29,713 nucleotides of DNA from a virus: IMG/VR virus record IMGVR_UViG_3300030103_001879, positions 1 to 29,713 of that record; one strand, written 5' to 3'. The first letter of the stretch is position 1; each line of letters begins with the position of its first letter. The notes beneath the pieces were generated by a model, which worked only from the letters and a program-made list of their open reading frames with translations, was not told the DNA's origin and did no database searches. Positions 7,245 through 14,969 of this stretch are shown here, in pieces. Both the position numbers and the translations under genes were made by a program.

Positions 7245-7649
7245 ATGGCTGATACAGTAACTTCGCAAACAATTCAGGATGACAATCGCAAAGCTGTTTT
7301 AAAGTTTACGAACATTAGTGACGGAACTGGCGAAAGCGCAGTTACCAAGATTGATGTAAGCGCGTTAACTAAAAACAGTGGTGGAGATTCTTGCACGGAA
7401 GTCGCCATAGCAAAGATATGGTGGCAGTGCGTAGGCATGGGTGTTGAGCTACTTAACGATGCAACAACTGACACGTTGATCATCGCCTTGTCTCCAGACT
7501 CAAATGGTATGCATGACTACTCAAGCTTTTCTGCTATACCAAATGACGCAGGCTCTGGTAAGACGGGAGATGTTAAGTTCACCACCATTGGCGCAAGCAG
7601 CGGTGATACTTACACCGTGATCTTGGAAGTGCTGAAGAGTTACACCTAA
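7245..7649 (+). CDS. Conserved marine-phage virion structural protein
   Basis: 134 residues, beta-rich. The opening ADTVTSQTIQDDNRKAVLKF with NISDGTGES follows a pattern I know from structural proteins of marine myo- and podoviruses ('ADTVTSQT...DG.R...KFTNISDGTGE'). The middle AIAKIWWQCVGMGVELL and the ending TYTVILEVLKSY complete the conserved layout. AGGAGA lies before the ATG. The stop overlaps the start of the neck gene (TAATG), so it begins the neck operon. Its biochemical role is not known to me. Confidence 0.75.
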   Translation: MADTVTSQTIQDDNRKAVLKFTNISDGTGESAVTKIDVSALTKNSGGDSCTEVAIAKIWWQCVGMGVELLNDATTDTLIIALSPDSNGMHDYSSFSAIPNDAGSGKTGDVKFTTIGASSGDTYTVILEVLKSYT

Positions 7650-8329
7650 TGGCAACCTCTGGCAGCAGCGACTTCACTCCAGACGTAGCTGAGTTTATCG
7701 AAGAAGCATTTGAGAGATGCGGCCTTGAGTTGCGTACTTCTTATGATGCGGTAACCGCTCGTAGATCTTTGAACCTCTTGTTTGCTGATTGGGCAAACAG
7801 AGGTTTGAATCAATGGACTGTCACCAACTCAACCACAACATTGTCTGTTGGTGATGAGTTCCTCGATCTTACTGCTACGACTATTGATGTGCTCGATGTG
7901 ATCCTGCGCAGAACAGAGAACAGCGAAACAACTGATATACAAATGACCCAGATTGGTAGATCTGAATATTGGAACATTCCAAACAAAGATACCAAAGCTA
8001 GGCCAACTCAGTGGTTCTTAGATAAGCAACTGACGCCTAGGCTATACATATGGCCTGCTTCAGAGAACTCTACTGATCAGGTGTTAATCAACCGTCTAGT
8101 GCGTATTGAAGATGCTGATGCGTCTGTGAACACAGTGGATACGCCATTTCGCTTTTACCCTTGTCTTGCTGCTGGACTCGCTTATTACATTGCTTTGAAG
8201 AAAGCACCGGATCGCGTTCAGATCTTGAAGGCTTTCTATGAAGAAGAGTTTGCGAGAGCCGCAGATCAAGACGAAGACAGAGCTTCTTTAAATATTGCAC
8301 CTGGCATTAGATCTTATAGGCGAGCGTAA
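7649..8329 (+). CDS. Putative head-tail adaptor / neck protein (P22 gp4- or T7 gp11-like role)
   Basis: 226 residues. The N-terminal region FTPDVAEFIEEAFERCGLELR then ARRSLNLLFADWANRGLNQWT is a strongly conserved block in marine phage neck proteins. Central residues form strands with a LDVILRR segment and TPRLYIWPAS. The C-terminal ~70 residues form helices (LAAGLAYYIALKKAPDR, YEEEFARA) ending in IRSYRRA. This helix, beta-sandwich, helix plan is that of adaptor proteins that ring the portal in podoviruses. The assignment to a particular family is inferred from layout and position. The gene overlaps both neighbours by one base. Confidence 0.72.
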   Translation: MATSGSSDFTPDVAEFIEEAFERCGLELRTSYDAVTARRSLNLLFADWANRGLNQWTVTNSTTTLSVGDEFLDLTATTIDVLDVILRRTENSETTDIQMTQIGRSEYWNIPNKDTKARPTQWFLDKQLTPRLYIWPASENSTDQVLINRLVRIEDADASVNTVDTPFRFYPCLAAGLAYYIALKKAPDRVQILKAFYEEEFARAADQDEDRASLNIAPGIRSYRRA

Positions 8330-8670
8330 TGGCTTATGCATCTGGCAAACGCTCAATAGCCATATGTGATCGATGCGGCTTTCAATACAAATACACTCAA
8401 CTTAGAGAAGAGTGGAATGGGTTTCGTGTTTGCCCAGAGTGTTTTGAACCAAAACACCCTCAACTAGAGCCTGTTCGACACACAGCTGATCCAGAGGCGC
8501 TGCGACATCCTAGGCCAGATGTTCCGCCTGAAGTTGTTGCGGGCGCTGGCGTTGTGCGCACAATAGACGCAAACAGCATGATGTCTATCACTGGAGATGT
8601 GATTGGCACAGAGTTTTCACAAGATGCCGCGACAGGTGAAATAGGTACAGTAACGGTGGTGATATCATGA
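8329..8670 (+). CDS. Small zinc-ribbon-containing conserved phage protein
   Basis: 113 residues. Four cysteines, C13-x2-C16 and C35-x2-C38 (CDRCG ... CPECF), form a probable zinc ribbon, followed by the conserved KHPQLEPVRH segment. The opening AYASGKRS and the EEWNGFRVCPECFEPKHPQ block occur in small proteins of many marine phages, where the cysteines are sometimes replaced; here all four are intact. The C-terminal half is beta-rich. It lies between two adaptor-like genes with TAATG and ATGA junctions, so a minor neck or connector role is plausible. A regulatory role cannot be excluded. Confidence 0.78.
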   Translation: MAYASGKRSIAICDRCGFQYKYTQLREEWNGFRVCPECFEPKHPQLEPVRHTADPEALRHPRPDVPPEVVAGAGVVRTIDANSMMSITGDVIGTEFSQDAATGEIGTVTVVIS

Positions 8671-9302
8671 GCTTTACCCTGGCTACACTAAAATCCACAG
8701 TTCAAGATTACTGTGAAACTGCAGAAACAACGTTTGTTGCTGATTTAGATACGTTTATCAAAGAAGCTGAAGAACGCATTCTCAAGAATGTTGAACTGCC
8801 TGTGTTTAGAAAGAACGTCACAGGAACAGCTGCAGCCAGCAATACATATCTATCTACGCCTACCGATTTTCTGTCACCGTATAGTTTGGCCGTGATATCT
8901 AGCAGTGCATACATCTATCTGCTTTTTAAGCATGTATCTTTCATCAGAGACTACACACCCAATCCAGCAACAACTGGTACTCCAAAGTACTACGCTTTGT
9001 TCGATGACACGACGTTCATCTTAGGGCCAACACCAGATACCACTTACACGTTTGAGCTTCACTACAAGTATCGCCCTGATTCATTGACTGCAGGTTCAGA
9101 CAGCGGAACAACTTGGCTATCAACTAACGCGCCTGATGCTCTGTTGTATGGCACCTTGGTAGAAGCGGCGACATTTCTTAAAATTCCAGAAGAGATAGGG
9201 CAGTACGAGCAAAGATTTATTGCAGCCGTCGCTGCTCTCAAAAAGCTTGGCGAAGGCTATGGCGCAAGGGATGAGTCTAGATACGACATCAATAGATCAT
9301 GA
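8667..9302 (+). CDS. Phage adaptor protein (SU10-adaptor-like)
   Basis: 211 residues. The N-terminal helices contain LKSTVQDYCETAETTFVADLDTFIKEAEERI. This is the pattern of adaptor proteins of podoviruses with long heads: helix, then 'I..AEERI.+.+.LPV.R....'. A beta-rich middle follows (TPKYYALFDDTTFILGPTPD, TYTFELHYKYRPD), then C-terminal helices (DALLYGTLVEAATFLK, EQRFIAAVAALKKL). The order is typical of ring proteins between portal and tail. The ATGA overlap with the zinc-ribbon gene and the ATGA at its own end show tight coupling. The subfamily name is from memory of the pattern. Confidence 0.75.
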   Translation: MSFTLATLKSTVQDYCETAETTFVADLDTFIKEAEERILKNVELPVFRKNVTGTAAASNTYLSTPTDFLSPYSLAVISSSAYIYLLFKHVSFIRDYTPNPATTGTPKYYALFDDTTFILGPTPDTTYTFELHYKYRPDSLTAGSDSGTTWLSTNAPDALLYGTLVEAATFLKIPEEIGQYEQRFIAAVAALKKLGEGYGARDESRYDINRS

Positions 9303-9595
9303 ATACGTTTTTTAAAGAACAAAAAACAGATATAGGAACAGTATCTGTAGCAACAACAGAATTTAAAGGACACGACGTAGATTTTTGGGCTAAGACCTTA
9401 TCTGACAGGATCATCAGTGTTGGTGAAGAGTCTCACCCGGTCATCGCGCAGCAAGCTGTAGCATTTAAAGATGCCGTGTTGAAGTTAATTGCATACTATA
9501 TGAGAGAGGCGATTAAGAGCGACAGAACTACGCTCATTAACGAATTAAACCGACAAGGCCATGGCGACATGGCTGAAATAATTAGGAGGCTCTAA
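9299..9595 (+). CDS. Small helical phage protein, function unknown
   Basis: 98 residues, predicted mainly helical. It opens with a short strand region (TDIGTVSVATTEFKGHDVDFWAKTLSDRI), then long helices (HPVIAQQAVAFKDAVLKLIAYYMREAI), and ends NELNRQGHGDMAEIIRRL. It has no signal peptide or cysteine. It sits among neck genes with coupled starts and stops. Proteins of this size and position recur in marine phages, but I know no function. Confidence 0.72.
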   Translation: MNTFFKEQKTDIGTVSVATTEFKGHDVDFWAKTLSDRIISVGEESHPVIAQQAVAFKDAVLKLIAYYMREAIKSDRTTLINELNRQGHGDMAEIIRRL

Positions 9596-10026
9596 TGGCT
9601 ATCACGACGGCTCTATGCACTAGCTTTAAACAGGAACTGATGGAAGCAGTTCATAATTTTAAAAACTCTGGAGGCAGCACGTTTAATCTTGCGCTGTATA
9701 CAAGCTCTGCAAGCTTGGGTGCTGGAACTACTGCTTACACGACATCAAACGAAGTGAGCGGCACAAACTACACCGCAAAAGGGGCTTCTTTGACTCGTGT
9801 AGATCCAACGACTTCAGGCACTACTGCTTTTACAGATTTTGCAGACCTGACATTTTCAAATGCAACAGTGACTGCGAGAGGAGCACTAATATTCAATGAT
9901 TCTGCATCTGGTGACCCAGCTGTTTGTGCTTTGGATTTTGGTGGCGATAAGACATCAACTGCTGGTGATTTCACCATACAGTTTCCTGCAGCTGACGCAT
10001 CTAACGCGATAATTCGCATCGCATAG
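9595..10026 (+). CDS. Virion structural protein of a widespread phage family
   Basis: 143 residues, beta-rich. It opens AITTALCTSFKQELMEAVHNF and continues with FNLALYTSSASLGAGTTAY and EVSGTNYTAKG, ending with FTIQFPAADASNAIIRIA. This 'C.SFK.EL....HNF....FKLALYTSSA.L...T.AY...NE..GT.Y...G' pattern is frequent in tail-region genes of many phages. The AGGAGG-like site (TAGGAGGC) before the start is strong. It probably forms part of the tail or neck surface. I know no enzymatic role. Confidence 0.78.
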   Translation: MAITTALCTSFKQELMEAVHNFKNSGGSTFNLALYTSSASLGAGTTAYTTSNEVSGTNYTAKGASLTRVDPTTSGTTAFTDFADLTFSNATVTARGALIFNDSASGDPAVCALDFGGDKTSTAGDFTIQFPAADASNAIIRIA

Positions 10027-10036
10027 GATCTAACGT

Positions 10037-10930
10037 GTGGCGAATGTTACTGGCTGGGGTAGAGGCACTTGGGGTGAGGGTGCATGGGGCGAAGAGGCCC
10101 CAGTACTTGTCACGGGTGTCTCAGGCACTTCAGCAGTTGGTTCAGTCACAATATCTGCAGCTGCCAGCACGTCAGTTACAGGCGTTGCAGGAACGAGTGC
10201 GGTTGGATCAGTCACGGTTGCAGCAGCCGCAACCACATCTGTCACAGGTGTTTCAGGAACGGGTGAGGTTGGCTCCGTCACTGTTACAGCGGGTGCAAGC
10301 GTCGTTCCTACAGGCGTATCGGGGACTGGGGCGGTTGGTTCCGTATCAATATCAGGAGCGGCCAGCACCTCAGTTACAGGAGTCTCTGGAACAAGCGCAG
10401 TTGGCTCAGTTACCGTTGCAGCAGCGGCTAACACAGATGTTACAGGAGTTGCAGGAACAGGCGGTGTCGGTTCTGTCACTGTTTCTGCAGCGGCCACAGC
10501 AGCTGTTACAGGCAATGTTGGAACGTCTGCGATTGGTTCAATCACAGTCGATGCGGCAAGCACAGCCGTTGTCACAGGCGTTTCTGGAACGGCGTCAGTT
10601 GGATCGATCACCACAGATGCAGCTGCGAATGTCGCAGTTGTTGGGGTTGAAGGAACGTCTGCGCTTGGCTCTATATCAGTATCTTGCGACAACAACATCA
10701 GCGTTACGGGACTTGAAGGTACTTCAGCGATTGGAACTGTCGTTGCGACTGGAGCGGTTGATGTTGTTCCTACAGGTGTGTCTGCTACTGGCTTGGTTGG
10801 CGGCGCATTGGTTTGGGGAAAAATTATTCCAGGTCAAGATTCTAACTGGCAAAATGTTGATGACAGTCAAACACCAAGCTGGTCAAATATTGATGACAGT
10901 CAAACACCGAATTGGGAAGAGGTAGCTTAA
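10037..10930 (+). CDS. Repeat-built tail/virion protein with ten 22-residue repeats
   Basis: 297 residues from a GTG start (weak AGGA site about 9 bases upstream). Residues 7-18 carry W-G-x-G-x repeated with tryptophans at 7, 12 and 17. Residues 25-244 are ten full copies of a 22-residue unit, consensus VTGVSGTSAVGSVTVxAAAxx, and an eleventh partial copy follows. The C-terminus has two copies of an 11-residue (N/S)W-x-N-(V/I)DDSQTP unit. The repeats would form a regular stack of short beta strands, suiting a fibre or spike shaft. It directly precedes the tail fibre gene, so a tail appendage part is likely. Other reading frames across the repeats are also open and are treated as shadows. Confidence 0.78.
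   Translation: MANVTGWGRGTWGEGAWGEEAPVLVTGVSGTSAVGSVTISAAASTSVTGVAGTSAVGSVTVAAAATTSVTGVSGTGEVGSVTVTAGASVVPTGVSGTGAVGSVSISGAASTSVTGVSGTSAVGSVTVAAAANTDVTGVAGTGGVGSVTVSAAATAAVTGNVGTSAIGSITVDAASTAVVTGVSGTASVGSITTDAAANVAVVGVEGTSALGSISVSCDNNISVTGLEGTSAIGTVVATGAVDVVPTGVSATGLVGGALVWGKIIPGQDSNWQNVDDSQTPSWSNIDDSQTPNWEEVA
10109..10768 (+). repeat. Ten tandem degenerate 66-bp repeats
   Basis: Ten in-frame 66-base units, each encoding 22 residues beginning VTG or PTG and centred on GTxAVGSVxV. Codons vary freely between copies (synonymous changes are common), so the array is old or under protein-level selection. Two of the other frames also stay open over much of the array. Confidence 0.88.
10857..10908 (+). 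repeat. Two 19-bp direct repeats at the 3' end of the repeat gene
   Basis: TTGATGACAGTCAAACACC occurs at 10857-10875 and again at 10890-10908, 33 bases apart. Each encodes the DDSQTP core of the C-terminal 11-residue units. The identity at DNA level suggests a recent duplication, compared with the diverged 66-base array upstream. Confidence 0.85.
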
Positions 10931-10931
10931 A

Positions 10932-13832
10932 ATGGCAGTTTATACCAACGACTTACGGCTCAAAGAGATCGCCACTGGGGACGAAAGCGGAACTTGGGGC
11001 ACAAGCACAAATACAAACTTATCGTTAGTTGCAGAAGCCTTTTCATTCGGCACAGAGGCAATCACCACCAATGCGGATACTCATACCACTACTATTGCTG
11101 ATGGTTCTACTGATCCCGGTAGGAGTCTGTTCCTCAAGTATACTGGAACACTCGACTCTGCTTGCACAATTACCATTGGTCCAAATACCGTAAGCAAGCT
11201 GTGGCTCATAGAAAATGCCACAAGTGGCTCACAAAACATAATTATCAAGCAAGGTTCGGGGGCGACGGTCACAGTCCCCAACGGCCAGACTAAAGCGATA
11301 TATTCGGATGGGGCCGGTAGTGGCGGCGCTATGGTTGATGCGTTTGCTCACCTCAACGTCGTTGATCTCACCGTAGAAGACGATCTGACGATTACGGATG
11401 ATCTGAGCGTGGGTGGAACTCTGGGTGTCACTGGTGTAGTCACTGCCAACGCTGGCGTAGTCGTAGACAACATCACGATTGATGGGACGGAGATTGATCT
11501 GTCCTCTGGCGATCTGACTATAGATGTTGCTGGCGACATTAACCTTGATGCAGATGGGGGTGATGTAAACCTTCAAGATGGAGGCACCACATACGCGCAT
11601 CTTAGTAAATCTTCCAATGATTTTCTCATTACAAATCCAATATCAGATGGAGATCTTACTTTAAGAGGAAATGATGGAGGGAGTTTTATCGCAGCCCTCA
11701 CCCTTGATATGTCAGCGGCGGGTGCGGCTACGTTTAACGGCACGGTGGCAGTCGGCGACAGCTTGTTCCTAAACGACGGCTCAACCACACGCGGAAAAAT
11801 AGAACTTAACTCTAGTGATACTGATGACATTGACATCATCGCAGTGTCGCTTGGTTCAAACCTCAAATTTCACACTGTTGGAACCGAGGTGGGGCGATTC
11901 GATGCATCAGGAAATTTCGGCATCGGCGGTTCGCCGACAACACCTTTGACCGTGACTAAGGATGCTGCGGGGATAGCAACCTTCACCGGAATATCATCAG
12001 GCGGCGTTAGTTCTCTCCTGATGAAACAGAGCAGGGGCAGCATTGCCAGCCCGTCAAATTCTGCAACTGCTGGCGACGGTAACTACATGCTATCGCAAGT
12101 CTATAACAGTGGTTATGCCACGATTGGCAGTATCGGGATTATCACTGGCAGCGCCCTGAACAATGGCGTAATTCAATTCAACACAGCCAGCAGCGGAACT
12201 GTGGCAGAGCGAATGCTTCTTGAGGCAGACGGTAATCTACGAGTCACGGATACTATTGACAACCTTACCGGCACGTTAACGCTAAACGGCAGAAACACTG
12301 GACAAATCTTGTTGCAATCTGGCGGTAGTACTAAAGTTACAATGCTTTCGGACGGAACTTTAAGCACAGTAGGTGGTGCAATATTTAACGAAGGTGGTTT
12401 AGACAAAGACTTCCGCGTTGAGTCAGACAATTCAACCCACGCTTTTTTTATTGATGGCACTAATGGTGGGGTAGGGTTTGGCACCTCTCTGAATTCGGAC
12501 TTACACGTCAGCGCAACAAATATCTTGCTAGGTCGCGCTGGTTCGTTGTTCGCAGAAAGATCCTCTTCGCTGGGTATTCCTGTCACCTCTATAGGTTACA
12601 ACTTCTACATAGATTCAGACACAGGAAGTCACGCAGCGAGGATAACTGACGGTGGTTCAAACCTATCTATGGGTGATGGCACGTTTAGTTTCAACACTGC
12701 CGCTTCGGTCAGTGCGGGTGCTGCGATCACCTATATATCAAGGATGAACATTGGCACAACCTCTGTAGTCATAAACGAAACTGGTGTAGACAATGACTTC
12801 CGCGTTGAGTCTGACGGCAACGCTCATGCTATATTTTTGAATGCAGCAAATAATGGACTTAACTTTTTTGGCGCATCAGGAACCTCAACGGTTGATATTG
12901 TTACAGGTAACGGTTCCGCAGGAGATTCCGTAGCTGGTGTAAGCATTAAAGCGTCGGACGCTAACACAACCGAAAAGCTAAATATGGGGGTTAACTCAAG
13001 TGTTACAAACGCTTTCATTCAGGCCGTTAAGCCCGGAACAGCTAACATCCCATTGCTTCTTAACCCTAACGGGGGCGCTGTTGTAGTCAATGAGACCGGC
13101 AACGGAGCCGGTGACTTCCGCGTTGAGTCTGACACTAACACTCATATGGTGTTTGTTGATGCTGGGAACAATAAGGTGTTCGTAGCTAAATCGTCCGATA
13201 ACGACAACACGGCAGGCCACACGCTGCATTCAACAGGGCTGGTCGTTCATACCCGTGCTTCCTCTCATGTCGCTATTTTCAATCGCACCTCTGATGATGG
13301 CGCAGTTTTACAAGTTAAAAAGGATGGCTCGCTCGTAGGGTCGATCGGTACACGCTCAAGCGGTGGAAACCTACAAATCCACACCAACCAATCGGGTATT
13401 GATTTCGGTGGCGATGGCTACTTGCCAATGCGCGGATCGCAGATCGTAGATAACGATGTTGACGTTGGAAGTGGGACCTTCCGCTACGATGACATTTTTG
13501 CTAGCAACGGCACTATCCAAACCTCAGACCGCAACGAAAAGCAGGACATAGAAGCACTGTCCGAAGCAGAGCAGCGTGTGGCTGTAGCCGCTAAAGGCTT
13601 GCTGCGTAAGTTCCGCTGGAAGTCTTCTGTCGAAGAAAAGGGCGACGATGCCCGTATTCACTTTGGAATCATTGCACAAGACCTGCAAGAAGCATTTACA
13701 GCAGAAGGCTTAGACGCTGCGCGGTATGCTATGTTTTGTTCAGACACTTGGACTAATGAGGATGGCAGTGAACAAACGAGGCTTGGCGTTAGATATTCTG
13801 AACTCCTCGCATTCATAATTTCAGCAATTTAA
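10932..13832 (+). CDS. Tail fibre/spike with C-terminal S74 intramolecular chaperone domain
   Basis: 966 residues. Residues 1-40 (TNDLRLKEIATGDESGTWGTSTNTN) form a conserved attachment-type start. Residues ~60-130 form a first beta domain. Residues ~135-860 are repetitive beta structure with G-D-L-T/I-D strands and three copies of DFRVESDxNxHxxF, typical of a trimeric fibre shaft. Residues ~862-966 form an S74 peptidase domain beginning TSDRNEKQDIEAL, with the nucleophile Ser865 and Lys870. Self-cleavage is expected just before Ser865, releasing the folded trimer. The domain stops at LLAFIISAI, lacking the usual C-terminal coiled coil. The start follows the previous stop directly. Host-range determinant is the expected role. 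Confidence 0.88.
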   Translation: MAVYTNDLRLKEIATGDESGTWGTSTNTNLSLVAEAFSFGTEAITTNADTHTTTIADGSTDPGRSLFLKYTGTLDSACTITIGPNTVSKLWLIENATSGSQNIIIKQGSGATVTVPNGQTKAIYSDGAGSGGAMVDAFAHLNVVDLTVEDDLTITDDLSVGGTLGVTGVVTANAGVVVDNITIDGTEIDLSSGDLTIDVAGDINLDADGGDVNLQDGGTTYAHLSKSSNDFLITNPISDGDLTLRGNDGGSFIAALTLDMSAAGAATFNGTVAVGDSLFLNDGSTTRGKIELNSSDTDDIDIIAVSLGSNLKFHTVGTEVGRFDASGNFGIGGSPTTPLTVTKDAAGIATFTGISSGGVSSLLMKQSRGSIASPSNSATAGDGNYMLSQVYNSGYATIGSIGIITGSALNNGVIQFNTASSGTVAERMLLEADGNLRVTDTIDNLTGTLTLNGRNTGQILLQSGGSTKVTMLSDGTLSTVGGAIFNEGGLDKDFRVESDNSTHAFFIDGTNGGVGFGTSLNSDLHVSATNILLGRAGSLFAERSSSLGIPVTSIGYNFYIDSDTGSHAARITDGGSNLSMGDGTFSFNTAASVSAGAAITYISRMNIGTTSVVINETGVDNDFRVESDGNAHAIFLNAANNGLNFFGASGTSTVDIVTGNGSAGDSVAGVSIKASDANTTEKLNMGVNSSVTNAFIQAVKPGTANIPLLLNPNGGAVVVNETGNGAGDFRVESDTNTHMVFVDAGNNKVFVAKSSDNDNTAGHTLHSTGLVVHTRASSHVAIFNRTSDDGAVLQVKKDGSLVGSIGTRSSGGNLQIHTNQSGIDFGGDGYLPMRGSQIVDNDVDVGSGTFRYDDIFASNGTIQTSDRNEKQDIEALSEAEQRVAVAAKGLLRKFRWKSSVEEKGDDARIHFGIIAQDLQEAFTAEGLDAARYAMFCSDTWTNEDGSEQTRLGVRYSELLAFIISAI
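12408..13129 (+). repeat. Three exact 17-bp copies inside the tail fibre gene
   Basis: GACTTCCGCGTTGAGTC is found at 12408-12424, 12795-12811 and 13113-13129, spaced by 387 and 318 bases. It encodes DFRVES at the start of each of three homologous fibre segments. Exact identity within diverged surroundings points to either conserved codon use or recombination between modules. Confidence 0.85.
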
Positions 13833-13844
13833 GGAGAATAGCAA

Positions 13845-14189
13845 ATGGCTATAAACACAACTTGGTCGGTCAGCAACATGACCCATGTAGACGCTGATGG
13901 TGGCGTCATTCTAGCTTACTGGAGCCTAGTCGCAGCAAGTGATGCTGGCGGTGGCGAAACTGCAACCGAAGGCGGTAAGGCTCGCTTTACCTATGATGCG
14001 TCTGCAAGCGGATACATTGCTTACGATTCGCTGAAAGAAAGCGACGTTTTAGGCTGGATTTGGGAGCAGAACAAAGAAGGCGACGAAACTGCTGCTGAGT
14101 ACAAGGCTCGCATTGAAGCGGAGCGCACTGCAAAGGTTGAGGCTCAAATTGAGCGTAACGCAACACAAGCAACTGGAGTGCCGTGGTAA
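13845..14189 (+). CDS. Small fibre-associated conserved phage protein
   Basis: 114 residues. It opens AINTTWSVSNMTHVDADGGVI, with strands ILAYWSLVAASD and ARFTYDAS, then helices (SLKESDVLGWIWEQN, EYKARIEAERTAKVEAQIERNA) and ends TGVPW. This 'INTTW.V..M.....DGGV....W' layout occurs in small proteins encoded next to tail fibres of marine cyanophages. AAGGAG lies before the ATG. The stop overlaps the next start. A fibre chaperone or small fibre part is the likely role, from position only. Confidence 0.75.
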   Translation: MAINTTWSVSNMTHVDADGGVILAYWSLVAASDAGGGETATEGGKARFTYDASASGYIAYDSLKESDVLGWIWEQNKEGDETAAEYKARIEAERTAKVEAQIERNATQATGVPW

Positions 14190-14434
14190 TGAGCGACGAA
14201 AACAAGGTCGTAATTAACGACGAAGAATATAACTTTGGTGATCTGAAGGTTGAGACTCAGGCTCACATTGCCAGAGTTGCAGAGATCCGTCGTGAAATAG
14301 CTACCCTGCAACAGCAGATAGCAGAGCGTAACGTGTTACTGCAAGCCTACACCCAGAGCATTGTTGAAGGTGTTAAGCCTGTAGAAGAGCCTGAAACTGC
14401 ACAAGGTCTGCCCGAAGGCTTTAAGGAACACTAA
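14189..14434 (+). CDS. Small coiled-coil phage protein
   Basis: 81 residues from the ATG at 14189, which overlaps the previous stop (TAATG). A GTG two codons upstream is possible but overlaps coding sequence needlessly. The protein opens SDENKVVINDEEYNFGDL, then a long helix with heptads (AHIARVAEIRREIATLQQQIAERNVLL), and an acidic tail ending PEGFKEH. The 'V.I.D.EYN..DL....Q.....V...R.EI..L' layout recurs in small phage genes near fibres and lysis genes. Function unknown. Confidence 0.78.
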   Translation: MSDENKVVINDEEYNFGDLKVETQAHIARVAEIRREIATLQQQIAERNVLLQAYTQSIVEGVKPVEEPETAQGLPEGFKEH

Positions 14435-14595
14435 TGAGCTTATTAGAAATCGTAAGCACACTCACCACATTGTCCGTAATTGCGTCGGCTGTGTGTGCAG
14501 TGACGCCCACCCCGAAGGACGATGCATTCTTAGCAAAGTATGTGTATCCAGTCATTGAGGCTTTGGCACTTAACATAGGTAAAGCAAAGGAGTAG
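14434..14595 (+). CDS. 53-residue membrane protein, lysis region (holin-like)
   Basis: A short gene starting at the ATG that overlaps the preceding stop and ending with TAG at 14593-14595. Residues 3-24 (LLEIVSTLTTLSVIASAVCAVT) form one hydrophobic segment. A conserved-looking TPTPKDDAFLAKYVYPVIEALALNIGKAKE tail (described here as TPTPKDD then a helix ending IGKAKE) follows. I recognise the TPTPKDD...K...VIE.LALNIGKAK pattern from small phage genes near endolysins. It is probably an inner-membrane protein helping lysis, but no activity is known to me. Confidence 0.75.
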   Translation: MSLLEIVSTLTTLSVIASAVCAVTPTPKDDAFLAKYVYPVIEALALNIGKAKE

Positions 14596-14597
14596 TC

Positions 14598-14726
14598 ATG
14601 GGTATTATGACCGAAGCGCAAAAGCGTAAGATGATAAAAGAACTTAAAGGCGCAAGCCGCCTACACGCTGCCCAAGCGAAGCGCCTAGAGAAGACGCTAG
14701 AAAAGGCGCCTAAGAAGAAAAAATAA
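14598..14726 (+). CDS. 42-residue basic helical protein
   Basis: Begins ATG two bases after the previous stop; GCAAAGGAG lies just before, a good ribosome site. It ends TAA, overlapping the next ATG. The protein is Lys/Arg/Ala-rich and helical (GIMTEAQKRKMIKELKGASR, then KRLEKTLEKAPKKKK). No hydrophobic segment. It could bind nucleic acid or membranes as an amphipathic helix. I do not recognise a family. Coupling on both sides and good codon continuity support it being real. Confidence 0.6.
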   Translation: MGIMTEAQKRKMIKELKGASRLHAAQAKRLEKTLEKAPKKKK

Positions 14727-14968
14727 TGTGCTATCTCGCACTCGCAGAGGAATGGGGCTTGGACAACGGTGATAAGGCTTTGCAAGAGATTAATACGCAT
14801 GAGCGAGAGTGTGCTCTGCGGTATGAGCGCATAGAAGAGCGCCTGAGAGATGGATCGAAGCGGTTTGACAGTTTAGACGAAAAGATAGATCGCTACGGCA
14901 ACAGGCTGTGGTGGATTATGGGTTTGATCGTTGTGAGCATCTTGGTGCCACAGTTTTTAGGAGGTTGA
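14726..14968 (+). CDS. Small coiled-coil + C-terminal TM protein (XhlA-like topology)
   Basis: 80 residues. Residues ~15-60 form a charged heptad helix (ERECALRYERIEERL, RFDSLDEKIDRYGNR), and residues 61-79 (LWWIMGLIVVSILVPQFLG) form one membrane segment. This charged-helix-then-TM arrangement is that of XhlA-type 'haemolysin' lysis proteins and of some small holins. It starts inside the stop of the previous gene and is followed two bases later by the mirror-topology gene at 14970. A role in membrane permeabilisation is likely but unproven. Confidence 0.72.
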   Translation: MCYLALAEEWGLDNGDKALQEINTHERECALRYERIEERLRDGSKRFDSLDEKIDRYGNRLWWIMGLIVVSILVPQFLGG

Positions 14969-14969
14969 G

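Noticed and set aside
10030-10698. Long minus-strand open frame of about 222 codons over the repeats
   Set aside because: Low-complexity Val/Thr/Pro/Ala translation opposite a well-supported gene; no ribosome site and no support from neighbours, all of which are on the + strand.
10109-10768. Tandem repeats considered as a CRISPR array
   Set aside because: The units are contiguous, in frame and diverged, with no unique spacers; they encode protein repeats.
10035-10925. Long forward open frame (about 296 codons, Gln/Leu/Arg-rich) overlapping the repeat gene
   Set aside because: It is a by-product of the 66-base repeats; the 10037 frame gives a sensible repeat protein with conserved W-G-x-G-x start and DDSQTP end, and this frame does not.
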